A stretch of 64,000 bases of DNA. Source: Glossina fuscipes (taxonomy: Eukaryota; Arthropoda; Insecta; Diptera; Glossinidae). Shown one piece after another: positions 48,031 to 60,738 of this stretch (its first letter is position 1; each line of letters opens with the position of its first letter). The notes under the pieces were generated by a model that saw only the letters and a list, made by a program, of their open reading frames with translations, did not search any database and was not told where the DNA came from. The position numbers and the translations under genes were made by a program. The DNA lies in assembly GCF_014805625.2 (NCBI RefSeq), contig NW_023998417.1, positions 11,318,760 to 11,382,759 on the forward strand, read 5' to 3'.

Positions 48031-50464
48031 ATATTTATATCATATCATATATATATCTATATTTATATCATTTAAAAACGAAATCATACACAATCGAACA
48101 AAACAACTCATCGCTTATGTGGGAGATTTTTTCCGCTCTTAAGCGTTTCAAGGATCTGTCTTGAGTTTATCATTATTTCGTAAAATGTTTTGATAATTTT
48201 TCCTAAAGAAAAAGAAAAAAAGTATACAAGCCCAACATATGTATATATACACACACACACACTTGAATATTATAATAAATAAATAAAATATATATTTTTA
48301 TTATTGCAATTTTCCTCAACCAGCAATTCTTCGATACGATATTCTCTACCGCACTCTACTTTACTATAAAAAGAACGGCCACTTTAGACTTATTGTTAAA
48401 TTGTTCATCATGGCAGCAACAGCCCCAAGGATGATCAACTTTTGTTGTCCTTAGATATCTTTTAAATAAATACATACAAATATTTATATACACATTTTTT
48501 CTTCTTCTTCTGCTGCTCTATTGTTAAAGGGCAGGTAGAAAGAAAAAAAAAACCCCACGAAGAAAAGGATTCACATATTTTTATAACACCCTACCGGAAG
48601 ATGAAGGTGCAATAGTTTTAGCCTTAATTATGCCAAAGTTAGTCAATATAAATATCGACGTTGATCGAATAACTTAGCACCCAGTTCGAGTTCATTCTTC
48701 AATTCATTCTTTTTCTCGTATAGCAATCACTGGCCACCTATGATAAGTTGTTCGAGGCATATTCGTTAAGCAGGCTTAAGTATAGAACTTTGATTGCTTC
48801 GACCGTTAAAAATGGGAAAACGAAGAGAAAAAATGTCAAGAAAAAAGGCTGAGGATGTACTTGGCGAACAACATCACATCAACTGCTTTTCGGTTTTCTT
48901 GCTGTCTTTCTCTCCATTTAAGTGGAAACCCTTGTGCGATCTCCAGAATCTTCTCCAGCGTCTTTTCAAACGTATAGAGAGACATAGAATTAATCCGAAC
49001 TCGCTGTCTTCAAACTATTTCGACGGTCTTTCCCGTCCGCCTTTTCTCTCTCATATGACGAATACGCATTCGATGCGATTCCGCGACAGTTGTCTTCGAA
49101 TGCCCAGAGAAAATCAATGTTTTCCACAAACTAGTTCAGCACCATTACACACAAGCTCTTTGTTATTGTATGAGACTTGAATCGTTGTTAGTTGAAAATC
49201 TGACGCAGCTTGACAGCGGCTACATTGACCGTTAACGTCATCTATGATCGGATTCACATTTACATATCAGTTAATCTGATGATGAATCTGAGATGAAGGA
49301 CTTAGTGAACCTACTCACCCTATAAGAGATCTTAAAAAGGAATAAAGCAGTGAAGAAATGAAAAATTGCAAATATTTTCTTTCCAAAAGGCGTAATCTAT
49401 ACCAGCAGACTATGATTTAAAATTGGAGTTCACCTGAGATACATAACAGTAATGAGAAACTATTAAAGCGCTGTCTGTTATTGTGTTGTTCATCAAATAT
49501 CACGATTTCTAAATACATCGAGACGATACACGTTGGGTATCCGAAATTCATTGCAACGCAACTAAGTTTTCAAGACTAGTTAGTCTTTATGTTTGTGTTC
49601 TCTTTTTTTCTCTTCGCTTTTTGTATTCAATCCAATTATTTAAAAATTTGTTTACATCGACAATAAGTAGTATTTGATAAAAATCTAAGATCGTCAATGC
49701 AAGTCATACAGTTTGCACTGGAGTGATAAAGAAACAAACAAATAAATAAATAAAAATAAAAATCATAATAAATAAATATATCACAATAACATAATGCTTC
49801 AATTAACTCATAAATTTCCAGTGAAATGATAAATAAGTTAGGGAAGAAAAGATTTATCAAATCAATGAACGAAAAAAGCGAACAATAAAAGAAAAATCTT
49901 ATCTTAGAGTAAACGCTTTAATGTTTATTTACATTTCCAACTCTTGCCGAAACTTAAGCTAGCTTAGAAGATGGTAGGGTCGAGCGAGAATGACAAAGAA
50001 GCTGTAAAGACTTCATGTACATGTACCGCTAACCCGAGGATAGGATGTAATGAAAAGCTCGGGCTCTTTTAACTAAACTTGGGCCCTCATCTCTACGACA
50101 AAAGCTGCTGCCACATCACAAATTTTGGGCCCTTGAGAGTGCGAAGCATTCTGTGGTCCTGCCCTGATGGATAAGAATTATTAAAAAGGAACGTCGCCAC
50201 GTAAAGCAAGTGTTTTTTGTACTTTTACCAAACAATTTAGAATAGAGTCAAGGCAAAGGTGTTGCTGTAATTGCACATATATTTTTTCCCCATTTTAACG
50301 GTTTTATTTTTTATTTTTTTGTTCTTTTCGTTTTTTATATAACATGATTGATTAGCTTTGTCAATAAACGTAGAAAAATGAACTGTGAAATGCAGCGTAA
50401 AGAAATTCTTAAAAATGTAATCAAGAATAAATTTTCATACAAAATAATAGCTTGGCATAGGCAT

Positions 50465-50467
<3 letters not shown>

Positions 50468-50494
<27 letters not shown>
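50468..50494. repeat. (AC)n microsatellite
   Basis: About thirteen AC units. Confidence 0.9.
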
Positions 50495-50497
<3 letters not shown>

Positions 50498-53149
50498 GCT
50501 GCCTATACAAAATTGCACAGTCAAAGTGAAGTGTTTGTGTTTGTTTGAGGCCACAAACAATTTCTAATATTTTTGTAAGAAAAAATTTAAAAAAAAAAAA
50601 AAAACAACAACAACAACAACCAAATGCATTTAATTGCATTTAAAAAGAATCTTTTCTCTCTCTGCCAATAGGAAATGTGCGCATGTTGTCGTTACGGTTA
50701 TTATGGGTCTTTCAAGAACAGTTTTACATGTACAATAATTAAGAACATAACACCTTCTTCTAACTTCTTAGAGTAATATATTGCTTGCATACTTGCTGCG
50801 CTGGTGTTCGTGCTTAAAAAACACATTAATTTGATTGTTAGAGAGCACTTGCTACACTCGATATACGTTTTATATATATATATATATGTATATGTATATG
50901 TATGCCCGTGTATGTGTTTATGTATAAACGAAAGCAATGGACCAAACATTCTATAATTATTTTACAGCAGACTAGTTGTATTGAGCATGCAATCCGTCAT
51001 CAGTCAGTCACTCAATCAGTCAGTCAGTTACTTACTCATTAATTGCAAACATTTTCAATTGATTAGTTTCTCAAAGAGATTGAAACTTCCAGTAGCGTGA
51101 GTTCAACTCAATCATAAATTGATTGAATTTTTCATTCATATTCTACTGATATTTTGATACACAAGTACGAGGTTAACTTCATATGTGTTACAGCGTCAAG
51201 CGAAGTCAAGCCAACCTGCCGAAGAGATTCGTTATAAGATAACTTTTTCCGTAAACTCACTTAGATGTCGATTGAATTGATAAATTCTTTCTTACCTTCA
51301 ATCGAGAATTTTTTCTCCGAGATTTCCAATGAAACAATTATACCTTTACCATAGAATTTCTGTGATTTCTAAGCGTAAAACTGAATCAAATGAATATTTG
51401 GGGCCTTTTTTTTGATCTCGACTTCAAGGGCGGACAGTGAAAAGAATAATAGTCACATAGCTTTAGCTCTCGAATAAACGCTAAATGCTTCGGGACATTT
51501 CAATTTTTGCCACTGGCGACGACTTTCCTATTAGCCAGTTGTGGACATTTTGTTTCACGCTTTAATCGTGAGAGGAGAGAGCGGTTAGTTGTCTAAAGCC
51601 TGCTTACTTGCAACCTAGGACGAGTGGCAACAATAAACTGAGTAGGAGTGGGCATCACAATTCACTTTTTCATTTTTACGGCAAGCCCTACAAAAACAAT
51701 TTTACTAGAACTGAATATAAGCAACGCGTACGTCAAGTGAAGCATTCATCCGTCGAGGACCTATGAATGAATGACTCTGCGAAAATGAATGTCCTCCTCG
51801 GGCATAGTAATTCCAAAATTAACCACTGAGATTATCTAACAGTTAAAACTTGGTCCTGATCAACCAACTAGGGCGCTCATAATTTGCACGACATATTCTA
51901 ACTTCTCGATATTGGTGTAAGCACATTCATGATCTACGAATGTAGTCTTCCCTCGCACTTGAATCAACTCAAACTGTAGCTACATCATCATTGTCAAATG
52001 AGATATCGTTTGCAGTACCTAGGTGCGCTCCTTCTCGAAATCAGAAAAATACAAGGCAAAAGGGTTACGAGAAGCTTTCGCAAATATTATGCAAAATTTT
52101 CAGACATTACTGGAATATCTTCAATCATAAGAGAACCCGGCAACAAGCATTCGTTAACAAGCCCTTGTAAATATTCAAACATACGCTCTGATCTTTTCAT
52201 GACCACCCCCACGCACTCCACTTATCCTTAACAATTTTAAAATAATTTAAAATCTAATTTGTTACTTTTATTAAAAAAAAAAAAGAAAAAGAAAAATCAA
52301 CCACATACGGCCACGTGCTTTACAAACACAGCCTTTGCCAAGAAATTATTTTCACAATCACGCATTTTGCTGTCAACAATGCATTTTGAGGGTAAACCAG
52401 CCTAACGACCATTCAGTCATTTCACTTATTTATATGTTGATTCTAATAACGCGCTCATCAATGACACGTTACTCTTACGCTTATATTTTCTTTACATATT
52501 GTTGTTGTTATTGCTGTTGTCATTTTTATAATTTCATTTTCATTGTATTCCTTTTATTGCTTTATTGTTACTAGTTATTATCGCCTGGTCTAAGTTAATC
52601 CTATTTCCAGGAGATTACTGTCACCAAAACATATTTTCTCAACGTTCAAATACATTAAAAATTATTTATTATTAAATTTAGTTCATCGAGGAAAGACCTG
52701 CCGAAGTGATGTCACTTGTAACCAAAACTTAGACAGGGGGTGAATCCTTTTGTCTGCCTATTGGCTTTGCTATGGTTCTTTAGAAAACACATTGAAAAAA
52801 AGGGGAGAACGGAAAAAGTTAGATTCGTATTCGAACTAAGTCGAATCTATTGACACCTTTCATTTACGTTATTGTCTTTACGTCTTAACCCTTTTAACTA
52901 ATACTTAAATTATTTTGCTTATATCTGTGAAAGCAAGTCAAAAAGCAAACGGTTCCAAGTTACCAATAAGATTAATTACATTTTCTCCGTTGGATTAATT
53001 TGGAAGTATTGCAATGATTTCGATCTTTTCGAGTGCTCGTTATCAGTCTCTTGAATATTTTTAATTAGTGTCATATACATATATATATGTATATATATGC
53101 CTCAGAATAGATAAATGATTGCACGTTCTAACTCATAAATAGACGAGTA

Positions 53150-53690
53150 GATAAAGTATGAACCGAAAGACATCAATTGGCCAACAGACATCAAGAGCGA
53201 ACGAATAACCGAGTAGAAGGGCAAATGTACAGCCAATAGATCGACAAACAAATGGAAGCATGAACGGAACGTAAGGCGAATAAAACGAAGAACCGGTATA
53301 TGAACTGAAAAATAGTTTTACAACAAACAAACGTACACTTGGACGTATGGACGGACAGACAAAAAACAAGACGGACATACTGATCGATAGGTAGTAAAAT
53401 GAATACGCCATTCGGACAGTAGTTCGATGAGAAAAATGAACATAAATTAGTGAACAAAAAAACCGATTGCAGGGCAGATGGATGGAGGTCATCAATAGAT
53501 CGAAATGTTTGAAGTAATAATTGAGTAAATTGATGATAAATGGAAATAATAAACAGATGAATGAAAGGTCAAACCGGATGAATGGACAGAGCTGGTGGAA
53601 GGGCAAACTAATGTATGACAGACGGACGAATCTTCGTATCAGCGAACAGAAATGAACAAACGTCCATAAATGACACAGTACAAAAGATTG
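53150..53690. repeat. Decayed tetranucleotide-rich tract
   Basis: Imperfect GACA, GACG, GAAT and GATC words without a fixed period. The minus strand stays open for 188 codons, rich in F, S, L and C. I read this as an old decayed microsatellite field and not as a gene: there is no signal for splicing, no domain, and the residues follow from the base words. Confidence 0.55.
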
Positions 53691-56515
53691 GACTGACAAT
53701 ATTAATCTTATACTTTGCGTATACGATTACTATGCAAATGGAACGATAAAATAAGCATACCGTCCCTATTCAAATTCCTAACTGTACAAATTTTTTGGTC
53801 AAACAGTTATTGTTTGGTATTTTTTTAAGTGAAGAAATATAATTTCGCCCATAAATTATGACATTTTTAACTGTTTATGATCTCTGGCTGGAAGGCGAGG
53901 CATTAAGGAAAATGGAAAAAAAAAAAAAAACGGTTAGTTAAACTTTTAAAACTTTTACATGTGTTGTTCGTTTCACATTTATTCAATACAAATCCCTCTT
54001 TCCCAGCTGCAAAATGCCCTTAAGCGAACTTGTGTATCCACTTTAATCAAATTCGTGAAATTCAATAAATGCGAAAACAATTTCAAGTTGAAATGATGGT
54101 CAACTGCTTTCGCCCGCATATTACAACAAAAGACAAGACATGAGAGTTAACGAGATGCGTTTCGTATGCGTTTAGATCCCTTTTGCTTGCAATGGAGTGC
54201 AATGCAAGGCGGCCTATTGTCTATTTGAATAACGTTATTTAACGAAAGCAGTTAGTATTATTTAACGAATGTTATCGAGTACAAATGCAATTGAATTACA
54301 TATGAATTCATTTAATTGAAACAAATCCTTATTGCAACATGAACCGATTATATCAAGCATATAGCATTCAAGTTATGGTGCATATGAAGAAGACAAACAT
54401 ATATATACGTCGTTTACAAGAGTAAACTAAGTAAAGTTTCTCTATGAATTTGATGACAAGCAGAACAACAACAGCAACAACACTCATGAACATGTAATTA
54501 GGGAATGAGTTGAAAGTTAGTCTGGTTTTCATGTTCTTTCACACAAAAGCACATAATAAAATGGGAGCATAAGCCATTTTTCGTATTTGCCTCGGCCCGT
54601 ACGTGTATTTATGTACGTATGCATATATATATGTGTGCGTGTGTGTTTGTGTGCTTTTGGAACATGTGTAGGAATGTACGCAGAGATGTGGTCAAAACTG
54701 TGATTATATTGGATTAGTGCGGTGGCATTTTTTTTTTTTTTGACCTGCTGACACGCACACACATATCAAAACCATGAAATTCAGACTTTTCGAAATTTGA
54801 TTGCAATAGAAAGTGTGCTTTGCTTCGAATTGTCCGAGAGCAGCGACAACACTTGCAATTTGAGAAATTTTAAATAGGAAAATACTTAGGTTAAAATTAC
54901 CTAACACTGGCATTAATAACATTCAATCGAACTCTACATAACAACAATTGAAAAGACGCGTGATTGCCTTTACCTTAACGAAGGGTATAAGCACTTGTCA
55001 CAACATGGAATTATTAGCATTCGATCTGCCGTAAGCATTTTGGAAGACATAGCTACGCGGAAAAAATTGATAGATAAGTCGCTTGATAAACTTCTACAAA
55101 ATTCTCTGAAGTTAAGTTTTCATGAGAAATTGATCACTTCCGAAACAAACGCATCTTGACTACTTAGTGAATTTAAAATCAGTCAATCAACTACAGTCGA
55201 TTTATTCCAACTATCTTGAAGTAGTTGCAGGTGGGAGAAAGTTATTATTAGCAACAAAACTTCAGTAAAAATATCTTCGGAAATCCACGAAAACGGTGAC
55301 GAAATTCAACTAAGCTCAATAAAAATGATCCCACGTTATTCTACATCCACCGTTCTGCGTTACAATTTTTCAATATCTGATGATCCCTATTTGCAGTTAA
55401 TTACTTTATAGGCTACCGTCGCTTAGTTTAGTAGATAAGAACAGCGTATGGGTTCAATTTCCAGCACGATAAACCATACCGAGAAAGTAGACTCAAGCTC
55501 ATAATGGCGTTCTGCTAAATCGATGTTAGCAATGGGTAACCGAAATCCACGTCCAAGTCAGCAGTGACGAGGTGCAACAAATTGTTTATTTGTGATGTGA
55601 GACAACAATGCCAGAAAATTATAAGCAATTTAGCAGTTGTAGACGACTATGATAATTAACATCCACGTGGGACTACGTCCAAGTTCGCAATAATAATGGA
55701 TTACGTTCTGGATAATAATGCGGGCGATTTCGTTCAACTAAACAATCGTAGCGCAATAGTTCCGATTGAGCAAAGCTGCAGTGTTGTTAGCGAAGATATG
55801 AGACTATTTCAGAGTTAAACACGACTGGAAAGCAATCACTGGAAATTAGTTCGGGAACGACAGAGTAAAACGTGAGAGTTAGTAATGGTAAAAGGTTACA
55901 CCCACCTACAGAACTGAGTTAAGCGTGGCCATGTCTATGGTCAAAATGACTATAAAATATCGAGGAAGTGTTAAGCTTCAAAGTTCCTCTAAATCTAACA
56001 ATAAATAGATACATTTATTGGCCTCAAATCTAATATTATCTCTCCGCCGGCATTGAAGCTTATTGCCATTGTATTAGAAACGATAGCAGCGTAAGAAGAA
56101 AGCGTGGTCGTTTTGTGGCATGTGTTATGTAAAAAGGATGTGATTTCAAGGACACGTGCAATGTACGCAAATGTGTACAATTTTCGTCATTTCATAGGAC
56201 GGACAATAAATACAATAATACATCTGCAGGATTTTACAATTTTCTAATTGCACTGTGCTTAATGACCTTTAAAACAAATACAAATAATAAAGCCAAATAC
56301 GCAAACAATTTTCGACGCGTTATGTCTGCATTACACACAACTCTCTTGTATCCATCCACATATTTTAAAACATGTTCACATGTACATAGCAATGCATACA
56401 AAAACATTTCTATTCATAATACAAAAGCATACTTATAATCGACATTTAAAATACTGTTTTAATATTCTGTTGGCTCCGGTTAAACGAAGAACAATAATGA
56501 TAAGGACATCCAAGT

Positions 56516-56542
56516 GTATGTATGTATGTATGTATGTATGTA
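56516..56542. repeat. (ATGT)n microsatellite
   Basis: Six to seven GTAT/ATGT units. Confidence 0.88.
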
Positions 56543-56876
56543 TATGTGTGTAAATAAGGTTTACCTGCACTTAATTTTCAATTGTATTATCTTTAGCTTA
56601 TATTTGGCTTCGTGCATGTAAAACCAATGAACGGGGTGAGGTTTATGGGAAGGCAGGGTTGGCAAGGTTTCAACTAAGACCGCACATAGCATAGAATTTA
56701 AATCCTTTTACTCACTACACTATTTGACTTTCGACTGCTGGTAGTAATGTTGCTGCTTACGACTGCATGCAGTTGACAGCAAATAACTCCAATGAATACA
56801 ATTGCGAAATTAATTTGCCATGGAGATGCAATTATTATCTCGATATAGTAATGAAAAGGGAGCGGAAGATGTATAA

Positions 56877-56913
56877 AGAGAGAGTGAAAGAGAGAGAGAG
56901 AGAAAGAGAGAGG
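56877..56913. repeat. (GA)n microsatellite
   Basis: About 37 bp of GA units with GTGAAA and GAAA breaks. It could bind GAGA factor. Confidence 0.8.
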
Positions 56914-58910
56914 GTGTATGGCAAAGGGCGGCAAGGGCATAAAGGATTCCAAAATTTAAAGAGATGTGTTACTATTGTCTGTTTGTATCATTGTACGTTC
57001 TAACGTAGGAGGATGAGAGACAGAGAAAAAAAAAAACAATTTTCTGCACAAGATTTGCGAAATAATTCCAAAATAATTTCAAAACAATACAGAAATACAA
57101 AAAAACAAAACAATACAATAGCATTGAAAAAGCTTAAAAGTGAAGGAGTTATAGATAAAGTAGTAGATCTGAACACATCTCTCCTCTCTGTGTGCTGCAG
57201 AATGTGGAGATATATAAATAATAAGTCAAGTTTGCAAAAAGAAAATTTCACTCATAAGCGCAAAGCTAGGAATACGTTACACCGTCCAATAGATAGGGGA
57301 GTCTTGTCTGCTTCGGAATGGTAAGCCTTTTCAACTCTACGATCAGTATCTGCTACACCAAGTTGTGATATAAAACCATGAATAGGTTGAGGCCTTAAGT
57401 CAGGTTAGGTCAGGATAGAAAGTGCTCCTGGACATAAGGCCAGCCCGTCCGGGAAGTAAGTTCCGTGTTAATGTAATCGTCTATGGAGTGTCTTTGGGAG
57501 GAGCACTGAAATCCCCCCCCCATTACGTTTGCGGTACACCAAAGTGATATCTGTAGGTCTATACTTTCGTTCTTCAAGCATAGTTTTAAAGATATTAGCG
57601 CTCGATTCCGAAAAGTTGAATTTCGTGATTATCTCGTGAATAAATAACAAATAAATGATTGAAGACGATTTGCTTGAGATACTTACGAAAAGCCAAACGC
57701 GTCTTGCTTTCAATATAATACCTCGGAGATAGAGGATTAACAAACTTGCCTGATGCCTGTCGTATCGAAAGCACAGGAATGCAACTATGTATGTTTCACT
57801 ATTTTGCTGACCAAATCCCGCCCCCTAGTTTTTTCGAGAAATGTTTTAAACTCCACAGATGAACGATATGATGTCTGTCCCACACTGTTCCTTTCGAATT
57901 CAATTGCGCGTCTGAAAAGTGTACTGAGGACTTGAAATGAAATGAGCTTACACAAGGTCCTCCTCCTTTGCAACAAAGTAGGTAGCGTTGTTTTAGTCAA
58001 GCTAAAACTCCAGTCTATGATTGTTGACATGTTCTAGTGCTTCAGATATGATGAAACGATTCAATCGAATCTAAACACATCGACTGTCCAAGCGGGACAG
58101 CCTCTAAGAAAAGAGCTGAGATACGATAAAATATAAACAACAGCCAACGCATGATTGCGTTGAAATAAGCGAAAGTGTTTTTATTCAATAATTGAAACTT
58201 TGAAAATTTATTGTTGCTCTTAGGCCTCTTTCCCATAATTGGTATTCGCGGCTCCACTAACGAATGTGGAACTTTGGAAGCGTAATCGTTAATCTTTGAT
58301 TTGAAGGTTTTGTCAAAACAACTTTTTTAAGAACAGCAAGCGATTGCAGTACCATTTGCTTGCATATGCTCTTTGTACTATTTATTGAATGATTGATGAT
58401 CGTCAAGCAATAAAGACAAAAATAAAAAAAAAAAAAACAATTCGAGCTGAGCTCAGACTTTTTTTTTTTTCTATGATATCTAAAACTATTTAATGAATAA
58501 TGAATAATAATTTGAACATTTCCCCCGTTATGTAAGTGTGTTTGAATGCGATTTTTTAAGATCATACTTGTCAGAGCGTCGCAACAAAAAAATTAATGTT
58601 TGCAAATAGATAATCACGTTAGTAATAAACTAATCTGTTTAATTGCATTTCAGACTCGGCTGAATTATAAAAAATGAAACAAGTTTTCTTTTTGTGTACA
58701 TATGCTAGAGAGGTGGACATATGGCCCATATATAATGATTTGTGCGGTTTACACAGCACATATTGAGCACTTCTCAATAACTTCTCTTTAGTTAAATAGG
58801 AGATCTATGAGATCACTTGTTAAAGGTCAGGTTATCAAAGCAAATCAATTAGGCGTTCACATCGACCGCAAAGCTTTAAATTTCTTTTTCTTGCTTCAAT
58901 TTTCTTTTTT

Positions 58911-58935
58911 TATTTATTTATTTATTTATTTATTT
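58911..58935. repeat. (TTTA)n microsatellite
   Basis: Six TTTA/ATTT units flanked by T runs. Confidence 0.85.
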
Positions 58936-59096
58936 TTTTTAGTAGGCTAGCCATGCAAGGGTCGCAGAGGAGAGGAGATGTAGTATTCTTTTCTATTGTC
59001 TATGTTTGTCAATGACAAGTCATTTATTCAGGAAGTGGATTATGACTGTTTTAACCAAATGCCTCCTCATTAAACCATAGTGTTTTATTAACAACT

Positions 59097-59265
59097 TTTA
59101 TACCCACCACCGAAGGATGACGAAATTTTGAACCATTTATTTATTCAGAAGCAACCTTTGCCAAGCAACGCTTGATTAAATTAGGGATCCATTGAAACAT
59201 ATCCATTTTTCGGTCTGTCCGTCTCGAATTTGACATCGGAATTTCCTGCACACAAACTAATATTG
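59097..59265 (-). repeat. Dispersed repeat, copy C
   Basis: Read on the minus strand it holds ATTTTCAATATTAGTTTGTG, then GAGACGGACAGACCG, and ends CCTTCGGTGGTGGGTATAAA. The order and the right end match copy A at 21403-21558, and the first part matches the flank of copy B near 63070-63090. The middle part has diverged. Confidence 0.6.
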
Positions 59266-59688
59266 AAAATGGGCCAAATTGGTCAATGGATCTAACATAA
59301 TCGAAGAACAGCTCGTTCCTGTTCAACTCGGATAAACTACAAGAGATGAACCCAAAAATTTCTATATGTTTTCTAAAAAAATGGAAATAAGCAACCACCG
59401 CGCCCATCTAATGTTATAGAGCAACCGAAATTTATTAGTATGCGTAAATGTAATTTGGTTGCAGTTTAGTAGTTTCGAAAAACAGATAAAAACATGACTC
59501 AAATTTAATCCACAAAACTTGACATAATTTTACATTGAAATAACTGTTAAGTGCTTGGATTAACGTCGTTCATCTCGACTGCTCTAGGGATCTAAAGTAG
59601 CTCTAACTAGTCACGGGTTAGTTTATCTCTAACAAGTCCCAAAGTAATTTAGTCCTTAGCTAGTTAGCAAGAAAAACATCTCATCATT

Positions 59689-59928
59689 TTGATGGTGGGG
59701 CGAAAACATTCGGACCTACCGTACTCTGAGATCTTTAATCTTTTAATTGATCGCATTATTCGAATCCGATCAAACGTTCTAGCTCTTGAAGCTATCAAGA
59801 ATCGATTCTGTCCACGTGTTTGTCCGCCAAAGCATATGTCGGAATATATATGCCATCTGAGAAATTACGATTGGGTAGAACTGGCTGGAGTTCGTTCATA
59901 TTATGTTAAGAAAAGAGCAAACGTTTAA
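59689..59928 (+). other. Unassigned 79-codon open frame
   Basis: A basic 79-residue frame shortly upstream of the first OBP gene. I recognise no domain, signal peptide or splice structure. It is more likely chance than a gene, and is listed because the region just left of the OBP pair is otherwise empty. Confidence 0.12.
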
Positions 59929-60066
59929 AGAGGAGAACAAAGAAACGATGGAAATTAAGTGAAGCGTCGTACGCAAAGCTAAACTTAACTTAGCCGGTAG
60001 TGCGTAAGAAACTAATGCCAATAAAAACAGATACAACTGTTTTATGTAATTACATAGGAAATTGCC

Positions 60067-60103
60067 TATAAAAGTTTAAAACAAGCTACTAATGAGGCAC
60101 AGT
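60067..60103 (+). promoter_or_regulatory. Core promoter of the Obp99d-like gene
   Basis: TATAAAAG at 60067-60074, with a CACAGTAG initiator-like word at 60098-60105. Distance to the ATG is 86 bp from the TATA box, giving a 5' UTR of about 50 nt. Confidence 0.7.
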
Positions 60104-60152
60104 AGTTAAAGTCAACATTAAGCAAACGAACGAATTATAATTTCAAGTCGAT

Positions 60153-60654
60153 ATGTTCTTAAAGCACATAACACTGCTAATGTTCTTGGTAAGTGAAAAT
60201 AACGGAAAAAAAATTGAAATCCGCATAGATAAAGATTTAATTCCTTCAATTTTAGATGTCAAGTTCGTATTCCTCAAGTGAAAACTGGAAACAGCCTACA
60301 CCGCAAACCGTTGTACAAGTTGCTCAAAAATGCTTGCGCCTGCAGAACGGTTTAAATATAGAAACACTTCACGATGACCCGAAACAAGTTAGATGTTTCT
60401 TTGAGAATTTGAGTTTATGGGACAAGTATAATGGATTTAAGGCCGAGCGTTTAGGTTACGTGTTCAATAAACGTCAAATGATGAATGAAATCCTTGTCGC
60501 GGTAAGCTATTGCAATGATAAAACACGTCAAGACGATGCTAATAAATGGGCTTTTGAAGCCTATAGTTGCTTTGCCGTGGGACCGATCGGCAATTGGACG
60601 AATCTTTTTATAACGAATGCTTATAAAAAAGTGTTAAAAGATAAAGGATTGTAA
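60153..60654 (+). CDS. Obp99d: Minus-C odorant-binding protein (two exons), probable Obp99d
   Basis: Exons are 60153-60188 and 60256-60654, joined by a 67-bp phase-0 intron (GTAAGT...TTTTAG). The product has 144 residues. Residues 1 to about 18 form a signal peptide (hydrophobic ITLLMFLM), so it should be a secreted small-ligand carrier. Cysteines are at 38, 59, 98 and 117 only. Aligning CFFENLSLWDKYNGF to the C3 region of OBPs shows K55 in place of C2 and N108 in place of C5. These two normally form one disulfide, so this is the Minus-C pattern. C1-C3 spacing is about ten residues shorter than in classic OBPs. The stop codon overlaps an AATAAA (60653-60658). It faces the next OBP gene tail to tail with 84 bp between. 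The symbol rests on the Minus-C pattern and on my recollection that Obp99d neighbours dmrt99B in Drosophila. Obp99c is the alternative. Confidence 0.85.
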
Positions 60655-60658
60655 TAAA
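60653..60658 (+). terminator. Poly(A) signal overlapping the OBP stop codon
   Basis: AATAAA begins one base into the TAA stop. Cleavage would fall roughly 10-30 bp later, before or in the A-rich tract at 60675-60697, leaving a very short 3' UTR. Confidence 0.6.
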
Positions 60659-60716
60659 AGAAATTGAATTTGAAGAAAAACAAAAAAAAAAAAAAGAACA
60701 AATCGAGTCTCTCTCT

Positions 60717-60722
60717 ATTTAA
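60717..60722 (-). terminator. Poly(A) signal candidate of the Obp99b-like gene
   Basis: ATTAAA on the minus strand, about 17 bp beyond the stop codon, the common one-base variant of AATAAA. No AATAAA is nearer, so a short 3' UTR is expected here as well. Confidence 0.45.
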
Positions 60723-60738
60723 TATTTAAAAAAAAGTC

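Larger units (their letters stand above)
45790..54400. other. Intergenic DNA, no gene found
   Basis: No convincing gene. It includes (CATC)n at 47274, TA arrays at 48000-48070 with a duplicated ATATCTATATTTATATCAT segment, (AC)n at 50468, CAGT repeats at about 50998-51028, and a long stretch of decayed GACA/GAAT-type tetranucleotides at about 53150-53690. A fragment ending ACACCCTACCGGAAGATGAAGG near 48585 resembles the end of the dispersed repeat family. Confidence 0.55.
54401..59090. other. Intergenic DNA, no gene found
   Basis: No firm gene. It contains a repeat-family end near 54971-54990 (CGAAGGGTATAAG), a tRNA-like A-box/B-box pair at 55424-55461, (ATGT)n at 56516, (GA)n at 56877, a GGTTAGGTCAGG word near 57402 and (TTTA)n at 58911. 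Confidence 0.5.

Noticed and set aside
48794..49180. 128-codon open frame on the plus strand
   Set aside because: No family match that I recognise, and composition follows the AT-rich background. Treated as chance.
53133..53699. 188-codon open frame on the minus strand
   Set aside because: It lies in decayed GACA/GAAT tetranucleotide words, which seldom form stop codons on that strand. The product is only F/S/L/C-rich with no domain, and a gene here would need other support.
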